DNA from: Combretum micranthum | Taxonomy: Eukaryota > Streptophyta > Magnoliopsida > Myrtales > Combretaceae | Length of the DNA stretch: 64,000 bases | Reading direction: 5' to 3' | Assembly: GCA_024138025.1 (NCBI GenBank) | Contig: JAMXBD010002777.1 | Coordinates: forward strand, 1-64,000 | Notes under the pieces: model-generated | What the model was told of the DNA's origin: nothing | What the model saw: the letters and a program-made list of their open reading frames with translations, nothing else | Databases searched by the model: none | In this document: in pieces, positions 12,914 through 23,663 of the stretch | Position numbering within the stretch: position 1 is the first letter of the stretch | How the letters are laid out: each line of letters starts with the position of its first letter | Position numbers and translations under genes: made by a program

Positions 12914-13543
12914 TGTCACGCCCCATAGGATATCCTAAACGTAACAGCCCGCCACATACTATAAAAGACTCTCGAATTTCTATCTGAGCCTTGCGGGAGT
13001 CTTGTATAGATGTAAAGCGTCCTTTTACGACAATAGAATACTCAATCTATAGAGTTCAGAAGTTTAATGTGGGATTCATTAGCCATAGATAATAAACCAA
13101 AACACGTATGTATACTTTACAAAATCTAAGGGGCATTCCCCCGCAAAATAATATCAAGTCCATTATAGTCATCCAGAGTCCTTTAGTTTCCAACTGAAGT
13201 CTAAACAAAAGCGAAGTAAACTTCTATGGGAAACTCCTATCTCCGGTACCTGAGCTATAGCTTGCCTCGGCCTAAGCCAAATAAACTCGTGCTGCAACAA
13301 ATAAAAACTATGGGGGCGTAAGCTAACTAGCTTAGTGAGTAAGAACTTCCATATCACAATTAATACAATCCATTCAAACAAGTGATTATTCACGCAAATG
13401 TATGCATCAGACAAGTGAGTTCAACAAACATATGACCAGCCGGAAACCATATATGGATGCACTTACGCCCTCCATCCCGGGTTAGCAGATTAACGAATCC
13501 TGCGGTACGACGCTATTTAAGCTCATGGTCAACTGAACAATAA

Positions 13544-13634
13544 TTCGTTTAATGGATCACGATTAACCAACAATTTCGTTTTATGGATCACGATTAACCA
13601 ACATATTCGTTTTATGGATCATGAAAAACCAACC
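13544..13634 (-). repeat. 31-bp tandem repeat in family-B LTR
   Basis: About three units contain TTTTATGGATCACGATTAAC. The same minisatellite recurs in every family-B LTR here with different copy numbers. Confidence 0.85.
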
Positions 13635-14874
13635 AATGCTAATGCTCCATCCCCATCGTGATATGAATGAGTCCAATTATAATTGAAGTCAAATATATAT
13701 TAATTCAATTCTTTTAGGTGACCAACAATTTTTCGCAGACAATCAACATAAAATGCTAGCTAATCAATCAATAGCTTAACACCTGGTTGCGATATTTCTT
13801 AAATTTCATTTCACACATCAACAGCAGTCAAATACATAATTCCCATATACCCCATCATACATATCCATTTTTTATCTTTGCCTACACCACTAGTGCCACT
13901 AATAGTACAATCACAAACATTCATTGAAAGTGGAAGTAGTACTCACTCGGCCATTGGACGCCGGTCTTTTTAGTAGTAATAGTCTGGAGGTAGGGTGTCG
14001 TCTTGCTCGGGATCACCTACCACATAAGAATAATCCTAATGAGATTCTCATCATTTAACTAATACAAGCTATGCATCTAAACTAGATGAATTCGGAATTC
14101 TCGCTATTTGCGGAAGCCCCAACTTAAAACGGCCATAACTTGGTCATTTTAACTCGGAATTTCGCAAATTTTATATCGATCTCTATCTACTTCGAAAGAT
14201 CTATCTATTTCTAGTATTATTTTCAAGTTTTGAAAACATTAAAGCCACGGAACAGTAGGATCAGATCTGTTCTGTCACTTTCCCGATTCCGAAAAATTGT
14301 TTCGCTTTTGATAAAAATGTTCCTAGTTGATGATTCATGTATAGATGGTATATGAATGAATTCCTAACATGAATGTCATGTAATGAACTCAATATAAGCA
14401 TGGTCTTGATGATTTTTTGATGATGAACTCTTATGAACTCCTAATTGTTTATACAATTCCATAAGGTTATTTCTAAAAAAGCTATTCTTCCCAACTTACA
14501 TTCCCTAGGGTTTCTATGATTTTATCTTGAAATTTACTTGTTATCTAAATAAAAATGAGTTCTCAAAGTCTATATTAATTATGACCTTCATTTATGCATA
14601 AAAATCCACATTTTTCATTTGGTAAACATGTTTTTAAACAAGCTACTTGTAAAAATCCGAATTTTGTAATTTCATTTTCTTGCATTTTCTTTATGAGAAA
14701 AACTTGTTTAATGCATATAAAAATTGAGGCTCTAATGTATCTATTATCTAAGGACTTCAATTGACTCATAAACATGCCATCTAGCTTGGATACTAAGTGT
14801 TTATGTGAGCATCATCCAAAAATACGAATTTGGCTATAATCTACTAGCTCAATATTTTTCATCCTAACTCCACT

Positions 14875-14879
14875 ACTTG
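14875..14879 (+). other. Target-site duplication ACTTG, left copy
   Basis: ACTTG directly precedes the TG start of the solo LTR at 14880 and is repeated at 18337-18341. The undisturbed site occurs once in the 5' LTR of Element 3 near 28760. Confidence 0.9.
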
Positions 14880-15486
14880 TGTAAACACCCGGGTATTCTC
14901 AGTAGTTAAGAAACTCCGGGAATTGGAAGCGAAACCCAATTCGAGCCAGTTTGAGTCTAGTGAGAGAAGCTTAGGAACCCTAAATTCGGCTTTCCTTCGG
15001 TTTCATAATAAAAGAAGTTTTATAAAGTAAATGAAGTTGAATTATTGTTTTAAAGGACATTTTAAACCTTTGAAAGTTTTAAATTCGGGAATTTTTCAAT
15101 TCCGGGCTTTCCCGAGCTCAATTACGGAAAAGCGTGCCCCGGGCCACGGATTCAGAAAAATGTTCCGGAATATTCATTAGAACCGTAATTTTATAAGGAT
15201 TCCAAAAATATCAATTTTAATTTTCCGAGCTATAAAAATTACAGTTATAGCTTTTCCCGTGTTTTCGTTACAACCGGTAAAGTAGATGTCTTGTCTACTA
15301 TTCACAAGTACAACCTACACTACACACTACCCATACCCTATTCTTACATCCTTACAACTACTCATTTCAATTTTCTTTTCCAATGAATTTTGTCTCTTAA
15401 TCAATTATCACATTTATTACATTTTAATTAACTAAATTACAAATATCAAAATTTCAAAATACACACACACACAAGAGTGGCCGGCG

Positions 15487-15507
15487 CCCCCCCCCCCCCC
15501 CCCCCCC
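15487..15507 (+). repeat. C21 homopolymer in family-B LTR
   Basis: Twenty-one C follow GGCCGGCG. The mosaic LTR at 46523 and the Element 4 5' LTR near 57508 show the same site without the long run, so it is an expansion. Confidence 0.9.
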
Positions 15508-15575
15508 TCCCCTGTTTCCCTCTCAATTTAATTTATTTTACCCCATTTATTCAACTAAAACCCTAATTCACTTAA

Positions 15576-15583
15576 TATATATA
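15576..15583 (+). promoter_or_regulatory. TATA box of the solo family-B LTR
   Basis: TATATATA lies ahead of a CT-rich leader. The corresponding site is found in the other family-B LTRs. Confidence 0.55.
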
Positions 15584-17584
15584 CTAAATATTCATTCTCT
15601 CTCTTCATTTCACTTGTTCAAAATTTCTTTCAAGAGCAAAAACCCTCTCTTTTCCCTCTAGTGTGCCGTGAGCTTTGCCCCTCCCCCACTCTCACAAGTT
15701 CAACTCATTTTCTTCTCTTTTCTACTCCAAAACTCCTTTGGTATGTTGATTTTAGACCTTGTTCTTCCTAGATCTTGTAATGGCAAGGCTATATCTTGTG
15801 TGTTTTCTCATTTAATCCCAATGAGCTCATGCTAGGGACATGAAAACACATGAACAAGAATATCAAGCCATCACAAGACATGGATCTAGTGTTTAAATGA
15901 GTTTATGTTAAGATATCTTCTAGTTCATGCATGTAAAGTAGAGATCTTGTATATATATTGATGTTCATGCCATGAGATCTATGATTCATGCATTATATTT
16001 AGTATCTAAAGTTTAGACATCCACATCTTCATGTACATGCATGATCATAGGTTTATTTTGATTTCCATGCATTGATGATCATAAAAATGTAGTCTTGTAT
16101 ATGTATAGTGATGTTAGCTAGTAGATCTTCATATATAGGAGGCAAGAACATTGAAAAATGAAAGGCTTTGTCAAATATGAATAGTTGGAAATTCGGATGA
16201 AATTAGGACCCTACTTTAAAAGCTACCAAAACCACTTTTGAACTCATATTTCATATGAAAAATGAAGGGTATGTGTAATAGATATCTTGAAAGAATGATT
16301 TTCATAAGCTTGGATGAGTTTAGGCATGATAAGAATGTAAAACAAGTGGTGGAGTTAGAATGAAAAATATTGATATGTGGATCAATAGTCAAATTCGTAA
16401 TTTAGGTCTATGCCTACAAGAACACTTAGTATCTAAGTCTAAATTGGATGTTTTATAAGCTAAATGAAGTCCTTAGATAATATATACATTGGAGCTTCAA
16501 ATTTTAATGCATTAAACAAGATTTCCCATAAGGAAAATGCAAGAAAATGAAATTTCAAAAATTCGGATTTTTGCAAGGGCTTGTTTAAAAACATGTTTAC
16601 CAAATGAAAAATGGGAATTTTTATGCATGAATGAAGGCCATGATTAATATAGACTTTAAGAACTCATTTTTATTTAGATAACAAGTGAATTTCAAAAATA
16701 AAAATCAAAGAAACCCTAAGGAATGTAAAGTTGGGAAGAATAGCTTTTTAGAAATAACCTTTATGGAATTTTGTAACAATTAGGAGTTCCTAAGGGTTTA
16801 TCATCAAAAATCATCATGACCATGCATATATTGAGTTCATTACATGGCATTCATGTTAGGAATTCATTCCTATACCATTCATCCATGAATCATCAACTAG
16901 GAACATTTCTCATCAAAAGCAAAACAATTTTTCGGAATTGAGAAAGGGGCAGAACAGAACTGATCCCACTGTTCCGTGGCCTTACTACTTTCAAAACTTG
17001 AAAATAATACTAGAAATAGATAGATCTTTCGAAGTAGATAGAGATCGATATAAAATTTGCGAAATTCCGAGTTAAAATGACCAAGTTATGGCCGTTTTAA
17101 GTCGGAGCTTCCGCAAATAGCGAGAATTCCGAATTCATCTAGTTTAGATGCATAGCTTGAATTAGTTACATGATGAGAATCTCATTAGGATTATTCTTAC
17201 TTGGTAGGTGATCCCGAGCAGGACGACACCTTACCGCCCGATTATTACTACTAGAAAGACCGGCGTCCAATGGCCGAGTGAGTTTTACTTCCACTCTCAA
17301 TTAATGATTGTGATTGTAATGTAGTGGCACTAGTGGTGTAGGCAAAGAAAAATGAATATGCATGATGGGGTATATGGGAATTATATATATATTGTCTGCT
17401 GTTGATTGTGGAATGGAACTTAAGAAATATCGAAACCGGGTGTTAAGCTATTGACTGATTAGCTAGTATCTTATATTGAATGTCTGTGAATACTTGTTGG
17501 TCACCTAAAAGAATTGAACTAATGTATATTCGACTGCAATGTAATTGGATTCATTCATATCACGATGGGGATGGAGCATTGCAT

Positions 17585-17712
17585 TGGTTGGTTTTGATCC
17601 ATAAAACGAATATGTTGGTTTCGTGATCCATAAAACGAATATGTTGGTTAATCGTGATCCATAAAACGAATTTGTTGGTTAATCGTGATCCATAAAACGA
17701 ATTATTGTTTAG
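17585..17712 (+). repeat. 31-bp tandem repeat in solo family-B LTR
   Basis: About four units of the reverse form, containing GTGATCCATAAAACGAAT, differing by a few bases. Confidence 0.85.
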
Positions 17713-18336
17713 TTGACCGTGAGCTTAAACGGCGTCGTACCGCAGGATTCGTTAATCTGCTAACCCGGGATGGAGGGCGCAAGTCCATCCACATATGATT
17801 TCCGGCTGGTCATATGTTTGTTGAATTCATTTGTTTGATACATACACTTGCTTGAATAATCACTTGTTTGAATGAATTGTACTTAATTGTGATATGGAAG
17901 TTCTTACTCACTAAGCTAGTTAGCTTACGCCCCCATAGTTTTTACTTATTGCAGCACGAGTTTATCTGGCTTAGACCGAGGCAAGCCACAGCGCAGGTAC
18001 CGGAGATAGGAGTTTCCCATAGAAGTTTACTTCATTCTTTTGTATAGACTTCCGTTGGAAACTAAAGGACTCTGGATGACTGTAATGGACTTGATATTAT
18101 TTTGTGGGGGAATGTCCTTTAGACTTTGTAAAGTATAATTATGCGTTTTGGTTTATTATCTATGGCTAATGAATGCCACATTAAACTGTTTAACTCCATT
18201 TGTTGAAGTATTCTATTGTCGTAAAGGAACGCTTTACATCGTTATAAGACTCCCGAAGGGCTCGGATAGGGAATTCAAGAGTCTTATCTAGTATGTGACG
18301 GGTTGTTATGCTTAGGATACCCTATGAGGCGTGACA

Positions 18337-18341
18337 ACTTG
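18337..18341 (+). other. Target-site duplication ACTTG, right copy
   Basis: Second copy of the 5-bp duplication, directly after the GTGACA end of the solo LTR. Confidence 0.9.
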
Positions 18342-18942
18342 TTTTACATTTTTATCATGCCTAAACTCATCTAAACTTATGAAAATCATTCCTTAAGGGC
18401 ATCTATCACATATACCTTCCATTTTTTATGAAAAATATGAGTTTTAAAGTGGTTTTGGTGGTTTCCAACATAGTGTTTCAAAATCATCCGAATTTTCAAC
18501 TAAGCTTTTCCAACAAAATATTTTCTTTTTCAAGTTCCTTGTCTTCTATACATGGAGATCCACTATCTAACACATCTATATATATGTAAGGCTACATTTT
18601 TATGATCATCAATGCATGAAAATCAAAATAACTATATGAACATACATGTAGATGAAGATGCGGATGTCTAAACATTAGATCTACTAAATATGATGCATGA
18701 ATCATAAACTTCATGGCATGAACATCAATATATATGCAAGATCTCTACTTTACATGCATGAACAAGAGGATATCTTAGCAAAAACTCATTTAAACACTAG
18801 ATCCATGTCTTATGATGGCTTGATATTCTTGTTCAAGTGTTTTCATGTCCCTAGCATATGCTCATTGGGATTAAATGGGAAAACACACAAGAAATAGCTA
18901 TGCCATTACAAAATTTAGGAAGAACCAAGCTTAAAATCAACA

Positions 18943-19470
18943 TGTCATGCCCCACCCCCGTAGGCGACGGCGACGGCGACGCGATGCGATGCCAGGGCAG
19001 GCAAACCTACCACTGGCCCCCTAGTGGTGATGGCCAGCACCACCATTGCATCATGGTGACCCCAACCAACGCATGCCCCAACGGGTACTACGGGCACTAT
19101 AGATATTGTTACCCTCAGGCAGAGTTGAACCCAGTCTGTAGACTCCAGGATTCGAACCCTAGACCTAAGGCTTTTGCCTGCCCCAAAGGCAGCACCTTTC
19201 ACCAGTTGAGTTGCAGATCAACTGGTGAAAGGTGCTGCCTTTGGGGCAGGCAAAACCCTTAGGTCTGGGGTTCGAATCCTAGAGTCTGCAAACTGGATTC
19301 AACTCTGCCTGAGGATAAAAATACCTATAGTGCCCGGGTACCCGTTGGGGCATGCGTTGGTTGGGGGTCACCATGATGCAATGGTGGTGTCGGCCATTAC
19401 TACTAGGGCCAACGGTGGTTTGTCTGCCCTGGCATCACATCGCCGTCGCCTGAGGGGGCGGGGTGTGACA
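18943..19470. mobile_element. Palindromic element with TG..CA ends and tRNA-like B boxes, copy 1
   Basis: A 528-bp foldback element. The left arm 18943-19209 is the reverse complement of the right arm 19218-19470 along nearly its whole length, with an 8-base loop. The ends are TGTCATGCCCC and GGGGTGTGACA. It is flanked by the 5-bp duplication CAACA (18938-18942, 19471-19475). Each arm holds a perfect RNA polymerase III B-box motif GGTTCGAATCC (reverse at 19148-19158, forward at 19269-19279), preceded by an A-box-like ATCAACTGGTGAAAGG. It has no coding capacity: the frames it contains are by-products of the palindrome. I do not recognise it as a described family. The 5-bp duplication and TG..CA ends point to an LTR-type integrase. 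Confidence 0.85.
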
Positions 19471-19538
19471 CAACATACCAATGGCGTTTTTCGAGTAGAA
19501 AAGAAGAGGATTTGAGCTTGTGTGAGTGAGTGAGAGAA

Positions 19539-19573
<35 letters not shown>
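19539..19573 (-). repeat. G35 homopolymer in family-B LTR leader
   Basis: Thirty-five G in a row. The paired LTR of the same element near 29940 has only six G here, so the run expanded after insertion or is a sequencing or assembly artefact. Confidence 0.85.
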
Positions 19574-19574
<1 letters not shown>

Positions 19575-20347
19575 TCAAAGGGGGAGAGAAAGAGAGGTTT
19601 TTACTTTAGTAAAATTTGGAACAAATGAAAAATGAAGAGAGAGAATGAACATTTAGCTTATATATTAAATGGATTAGGGTTTAATTAAATAAAATAAGTG
19701 AAGAAAGGCAAAAATGAGGGGTAAAATGGGGAGGGGGCGCGGCCAAGAGAGATGGGAGAGAGAGGGATTTGAATTTTTAACAAATTTGTATTTTATGTAA
19801 TTAAAATGTAATAAATGTAATAATTATTTAAGAGACAAAAATCCTTAGAAAAGAAAATTGAAATGAGTAGTTGTAAGGATGTAAGAATAGGGTATGGGTA
19901 GTGTGTAGTGTAAGTTGTACTTGTGAATAGTAGACAAGACATCTACTTTACCGATTGTAACAAAAACACGGAAAAAGGCTACAACTGTAATTTTTATAGC
20001 CCGGAAAATTTTAAACTTGATATTTTTGGAATCCTTATAAAATTACGGTTCTAATGAATATTCCAGAACATTTTTCTGAGTTCATGGTCCCGGGACATGC
20101 TTTTTCGTAATTGAGCTCGGGAAGGCCCGGAATCGAAAAATTCCTGAATTTAAAACTTTCAAAGGTCTAAAATACACTTTAGAATGGTAATTCATATTCA
20201 TTTACTTTATAAAACTTCTTTAATTATGAAACCGAAGGATAGCCAGATTTAGGGTTCCTAAGCTCCTCTCGCTAGACTCATACTGAACCGGATTAGGGTT
20301 TCGCTTTTCAACTCCCAGGGTTTCCTTAATTACTGAGATTACCGAGG

Positions 20348-20734
20348 TTTTCTTTCAGCTGAATCGGTTCCAATTCCAGAATCCTTTCTGGGTTAGCCAT
20401 ATACTTTCTCAACACTGACACATGGAATACGTTGTGGATCCCGGACAAATTTGGTGGCAAGGCTAGCCGATATGCCAGATCTCTGACTCTTTCCAAGATT
20501 TCAAAAGGTCCAATGTATCTCGGGCTTAACTTCCCTTGTATACGCATCCTCTTAATACTTTTAATCGGGTTTATCTTTAGGTACACATGATCACCCACCT
20601 TGAATTCGAGTTCTCTTCTTTTCAGGTCTGCCCAACTCTTTTGCCTGTCTGAGCCTCTTTCATTTTCCGCTGGATTACCTCACTTTATCGGCGGCTTCTT
20701 GTACAATTCCGGCCCAATAGCTACCTTTTCCACT
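20348..20734 (-). pseudogene. pol: pol: integrase C-terminal (GPY-like) region, Element 3
   Basis: Read on the - strand, it encodes G-D-H-V-Y-L, G-P-F-E-I-L and H-V-S-V-L-R-K, the end of a Ty3 integrase. The chromodomain expected next is missing because the deletion at 20347 removed it. Frameshifts near 20630-20760 separate it from the integrase core. In Element 4 the same region is followed by an intact chromodomain frame. Confidence 0.8.
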
Positions 20735-21487
20735 TCATCCCAAAACAAGGGGATCTACACGTCCATACAGAGCTTCATAAGGCGGCATCTGAATAGTTGA
20801 GTGATAGCTGTTATTGTAAGCAAACTCAATTAGATGTACATGACTATCCCAACTCCCTTTGAATTCCAAGGCACACGCTCTCAGCATGTCTTCCAGGGTT
20901 TGGATCGTCCGCTCAGACTGTCCATCGGTCTGAGGGTGATAAGCCGTACTAAAATGCAACTTAGTGCCCAAACTCTTTTGCAGGCTTGTCCAAAACTTGG
21001 ACACAAATCTTGGGTCTCTATCTGAAATAATCCCTGCAGGTATGCCATGTAACCGTACAATCTCCCGGATGTAGATCTTGGCTAATTTTTCCATCGAATA
21101 AGTCATATTTATGGGTAAGAAGTGTGCCGACTTGGTTAACCGATCCACTATTACCCATACCGCATCACAACCAGAAGGAGTCTTGGGAAAACCACACACA
21201 AAATCCATAGATATCTGATCCCACTTCCACTCAGGAATGGGTAAAGGCTTCAGTAATCCACCCGGTCTTTGGTGCTCTACCTTCACCTGTTGGCAAATCA
21301 GGCATTTCATTACATAATCCGCCACATCCCGCTTCATGCCGTTCCACCAATAGCGGCTTTTCAGATCTTGGTACATCTTGGTACCTCCCGGATGCACGGT
21401 ATATCCAGAGTTGTGAGCTTCACTCATTATTTCCCTCCTTAACTCCTCGTCCTCTGGTACACACAACCTTCCTTTCATTCGGATCAC
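20735..21487 (-). pseudogene. pol: pol: integrase zinc-binding and catalytic core, Element 3
   Basis: One 250-codon frame on the - strand covers the H-H-C-C zinc-binding domain (ending C-L-I-C-Q-Q near residue 65) and the rve catalytic core. The D, D and E catalytic residues lie in V-D-R-L, S-D-R-D-P and Q-S-E-R, with H-P-Q-T-D-G between the last two. The enzyme joins element DNA to chromosomal DNA. The core is well preserved, but the flanking frames are broken, so no complete polyprotein can be made. It is also the best-preserved integrase in the window. Confidence 0.9.
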
Positions 21488-22042
21488 ATCTTCATCATCT
21501 ATTGCAAAATCAAGGTACTTTCCTACTTGGGTTTCCCTTTTGATCTTTTGTTACTTCGTCATACCTTTGAGCTTCTTTGATCCTTTCTATTAGGGTCGGT
21601 TCCAGTGCCAGATTGGCTATCTCAAGCTCGCACTTTGGCCTATGAACTCCTTAACTTCTCAAACTCCTTAAAATCTTTTGACTTGTGATCAAGGCAGCTA
21701 CCTCCCATAATTTTCCGACTTAAGGCATCTGCGACGGCATTAACCTTCCCGGGACAGTAATTTATTCCCAGTCATAATCTTTTATTAATTCTAGCCATCT
21801 CCTTTGTCGCATATTTAGTTCCTTTTGTGTGAACAGATATTTAAGACTTTTATGATCCGTGTATATCTCACACCTCTGTCCATATAAATAATGTCTCCAT
21901 AGCTTCAAAGCGAAGACAACTGCAGCAATTCCAAATCATGTGTAGGGTAGTTCTGCTCATGGGGTCTCAATTGCCGAGAAGCATATGCAATAACTTTCCT
22001 TCCTGCATCAATACACATCCAAGGCCATTCCTTGAGGCGTCG
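21488..22042 (-). pseudogene. pol: pol: RNase H region, Element 3 (frameshifted)
   Basis: By alignment with Element 4 (49452-49909) this stretch is RNase H and the linker to integrase. Many one-base indels break it and no long frame remains. RNase H removes the RNA strand during reverse transcription. Confidence 0.75.
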
Positions 22043-22870
22043 CTATGCACCGTATAGGACTTTTCTGGGTCGTAAAACCAAGATCGGTGCCGATACCAAT
22101 CGTCGTTTCAATTCCTGGAAGCTCTGTTCCCTCTTGTCGTCCAAACAAATTTCTTTCTTTTGAGTCAATTGAGTCAGTGGCTTGGCTATCTTAGAGAAAT
22201 CCTTCACAAACTTGCGATAGTAGCCAGCTAATCCCAAGAAACTTCTTACTTCAGTAACCGTTTGCGGCGGTTTCCATTCTACTACCGCCTTGATCTTCTA
22301 GGGTCAACTGATATCCCCTCACCAGTTACCACATGTCCAAGAAGGATATTTTGTCCAACCAAAAATCACATTTGGACAATTTGGCGTACAGCTTGTTGTC
22401 CCTTAAGGTTTGTAACGCCAAACGAAGATGTTCCTCGTGTTGCTCTTTGGTCTTCGAATATATAGGATGTCGTCTATGAAAACTATACACACTTATCCAA
22501 AAGTGGCTTATAAACTCTATTCATAAGGTCCATAAATGCAGCTGGGGCATTGGTCAGCCCGAACGACATCACTAGGAACTCGTAGTGTCCATAACGAGTA
22601 CGGAAAGCCGTCTTTGGTACATCCTCAGGCTTTATCCTCAATTGATGGTATCCCGAACGCAAATCAATGCGTGAAAACACACAAGCCCTTGCAGTTGATC
22701 GAACAAATCATCAATTCTTGGCAGAGGGTACCGATTCTTGATAGTCACCTTATTCAACTCACGATAATCGATACACCTCATCGATCCATCCTTCTTCTTT
22801 ACAAACAAACAGGTGCGCCCCATGGCGACACACTTGGTCTTATGAATTTTTGATCCAGAAGTTCTGTAAT
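22043..22870 (-). pseudogene. pol: pol: reverse transcriptase, Element 3
   Basis: The - strand encodes RT motifs in order: [30 protein letters not shown] and F-G-L-T-N-A-P. Then come the thumb and connection segments (G-L-A-G-Y-Y-R-K-F). The active-site F-I-D-D-I-L is frameshifted just after C-V near 22483. The N-terminal part and linker are in a different frame (22638-22823). The catalytic core therefore cannot be translated in one piece. Confidence 0.85.
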
Positions 22871-23534
22871 TGTGCCTTTAGCTCTTTCAACTCAGCCGGT
22901 GCCATCCGGTATGGTGCTTTGGATATCGGTTCGGTGTTTGGAGCTAAAACAATCTCAAAATCAATTTCTCTTTTTGGTGGTAATCCTGGCAAAATTTCTG
23001 GAAACACATCCAAATATTCATTTACCACTGGTATATCCCTTTCTCACGGGTTTCCTCTTCATCCAAGACACCTTCAATCGGTATTATCTCTTCATCCTCC
23101 ATCATCAACTCAAACGAGTTTAAACCAAACCTTCTCGGGACTAGGGTTTCTCCCACAAATTCTACTTTTTCCCCATTTGATCATAGAAACTCACTGTTCT
23201 TTTGACAATCCACTATTGCTTTTACCTTGCTTAGCCAACTCATCCGAGGATAACTTCGTATTTATTCATCTCCAACATTATTAAATCACTTTTGGAGTGG
23301 TGTCCATGAACTTCCAACGGACAATCCTTTATAATTCTCGGGTTGACACAACGCTCCCGGTAGGTGTCTTAATCCTCAAACTAGCAGTAGTTGTGGCTAT
23401 AGGTAATTCAAGTTGATTAGCCAAACTAGTGGTGATGAACGAATGTGTCGCTCCCGTGTCAAATAAAACATATGCCTCCACGCTATTCACCCGAATGTGT
23501 CCTGAGGTCAACAAACATCCATCACTCATCAATC
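22840..23534 (-). pseudogene. pol: pol: protease and protease-RT linker, Element 3
   Basis: The - strand frame 23329-23532 encodes an aspartic protease with the catalytic motif L-F-D-T-G-A-T-H-S-F. The linker to RT (22840-23028) includes E-Y-L-D-V-F-P-E and A-P-Y-R-M-A, the usual start of Ty3 RT. A one-base loss near 23331 and others near 23045 break the frame compared with Element 4. The protease matures the Gag-Pol polyprotein. Confidence 0.85.
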
Positions 23535-23663
23535 CTACAGCACTCTCAAAGCTACCTACCTAGGGTTCTTACTTCCAGCTTTCCCATAACATATATAATT
23601 TCATCCAGACAACAATTCAATAAATAAATCGAAATTTAACTTGAGAAGGTTTCTGTTACTAAC
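23535..23663 (-). other. Candidate GT-AG intron between gag and protease, Element 3
   Basis: On the - strand, ACAG|GTTAGT starts and CTGTAG|GATTG ends a 129-base AT-rich segment with several stops. Removing it fuses the linker after gag to the protease frame in phase. Element 4 has the same borders with 125 bases, and the length difference lies inside the segment. Splicing is inferred, not shown. Confidence 0.4.

Larger units (their letters stand above)
14880..18336 (+). mobile_element. Solo family-B LTR inside a family-B LTR
   Basis: A complete 3,457-bp LTR from TGTAAACACC to GCGTGACA, with a perfect 5-bp duplication ACTTG on both sides and no internal region. It lies on the + strand within the - strand 3' LTR of Element 3. 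It has the TATA box (15576-15583), a C21 run (15487-15507), the 31-bp repeats and both LTR-wide blocks. It lacks the palindromic insertion: the empty target reads through at about 15739-15753. It is the product of recombination between the two LTRs of a former full element. Confidence 0.95.
12914..20347 (-). repeat. Element 3, 3' LTR (interrupted)
   Basis: This is a family-B LTR, TGTCACGCCCC to about 20347. It is split by an opposite-strand solo LTR (14880-18336) and a palindromic element (18943-19470). Its inner end is damaged: relative to Element 4, about 240 bp covering the LTR end, the polypurine tract and the chromodomain are missing, with the junction in a shared AGGTTTT. Confidence 0.85.

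Noticed and set aside
19142..19290. A functional tRNA gene
   Set aside because: The B box is good, but I cannot fold a full cloverleaf with an acceptor stem; it is better described as a tRNA-like promoter within a mobile element.
18858..19515. Open frames of 134, 85 and 96 codons as possible genes
   Set aside because: They lie within the palindromic element and mirror each other on the two strands; the second copy at 29357 does not keep them all. They are by-products of GC-rich inverted arms.
22850..23284. Plus-strand frames of 83-144 codons across Elements 3 and 4 (also 50728-51143, 53811-54245)
   Set aside because: They lie opposite the pol and extra-ORF coding strands and owe their length to the composition of those genes.
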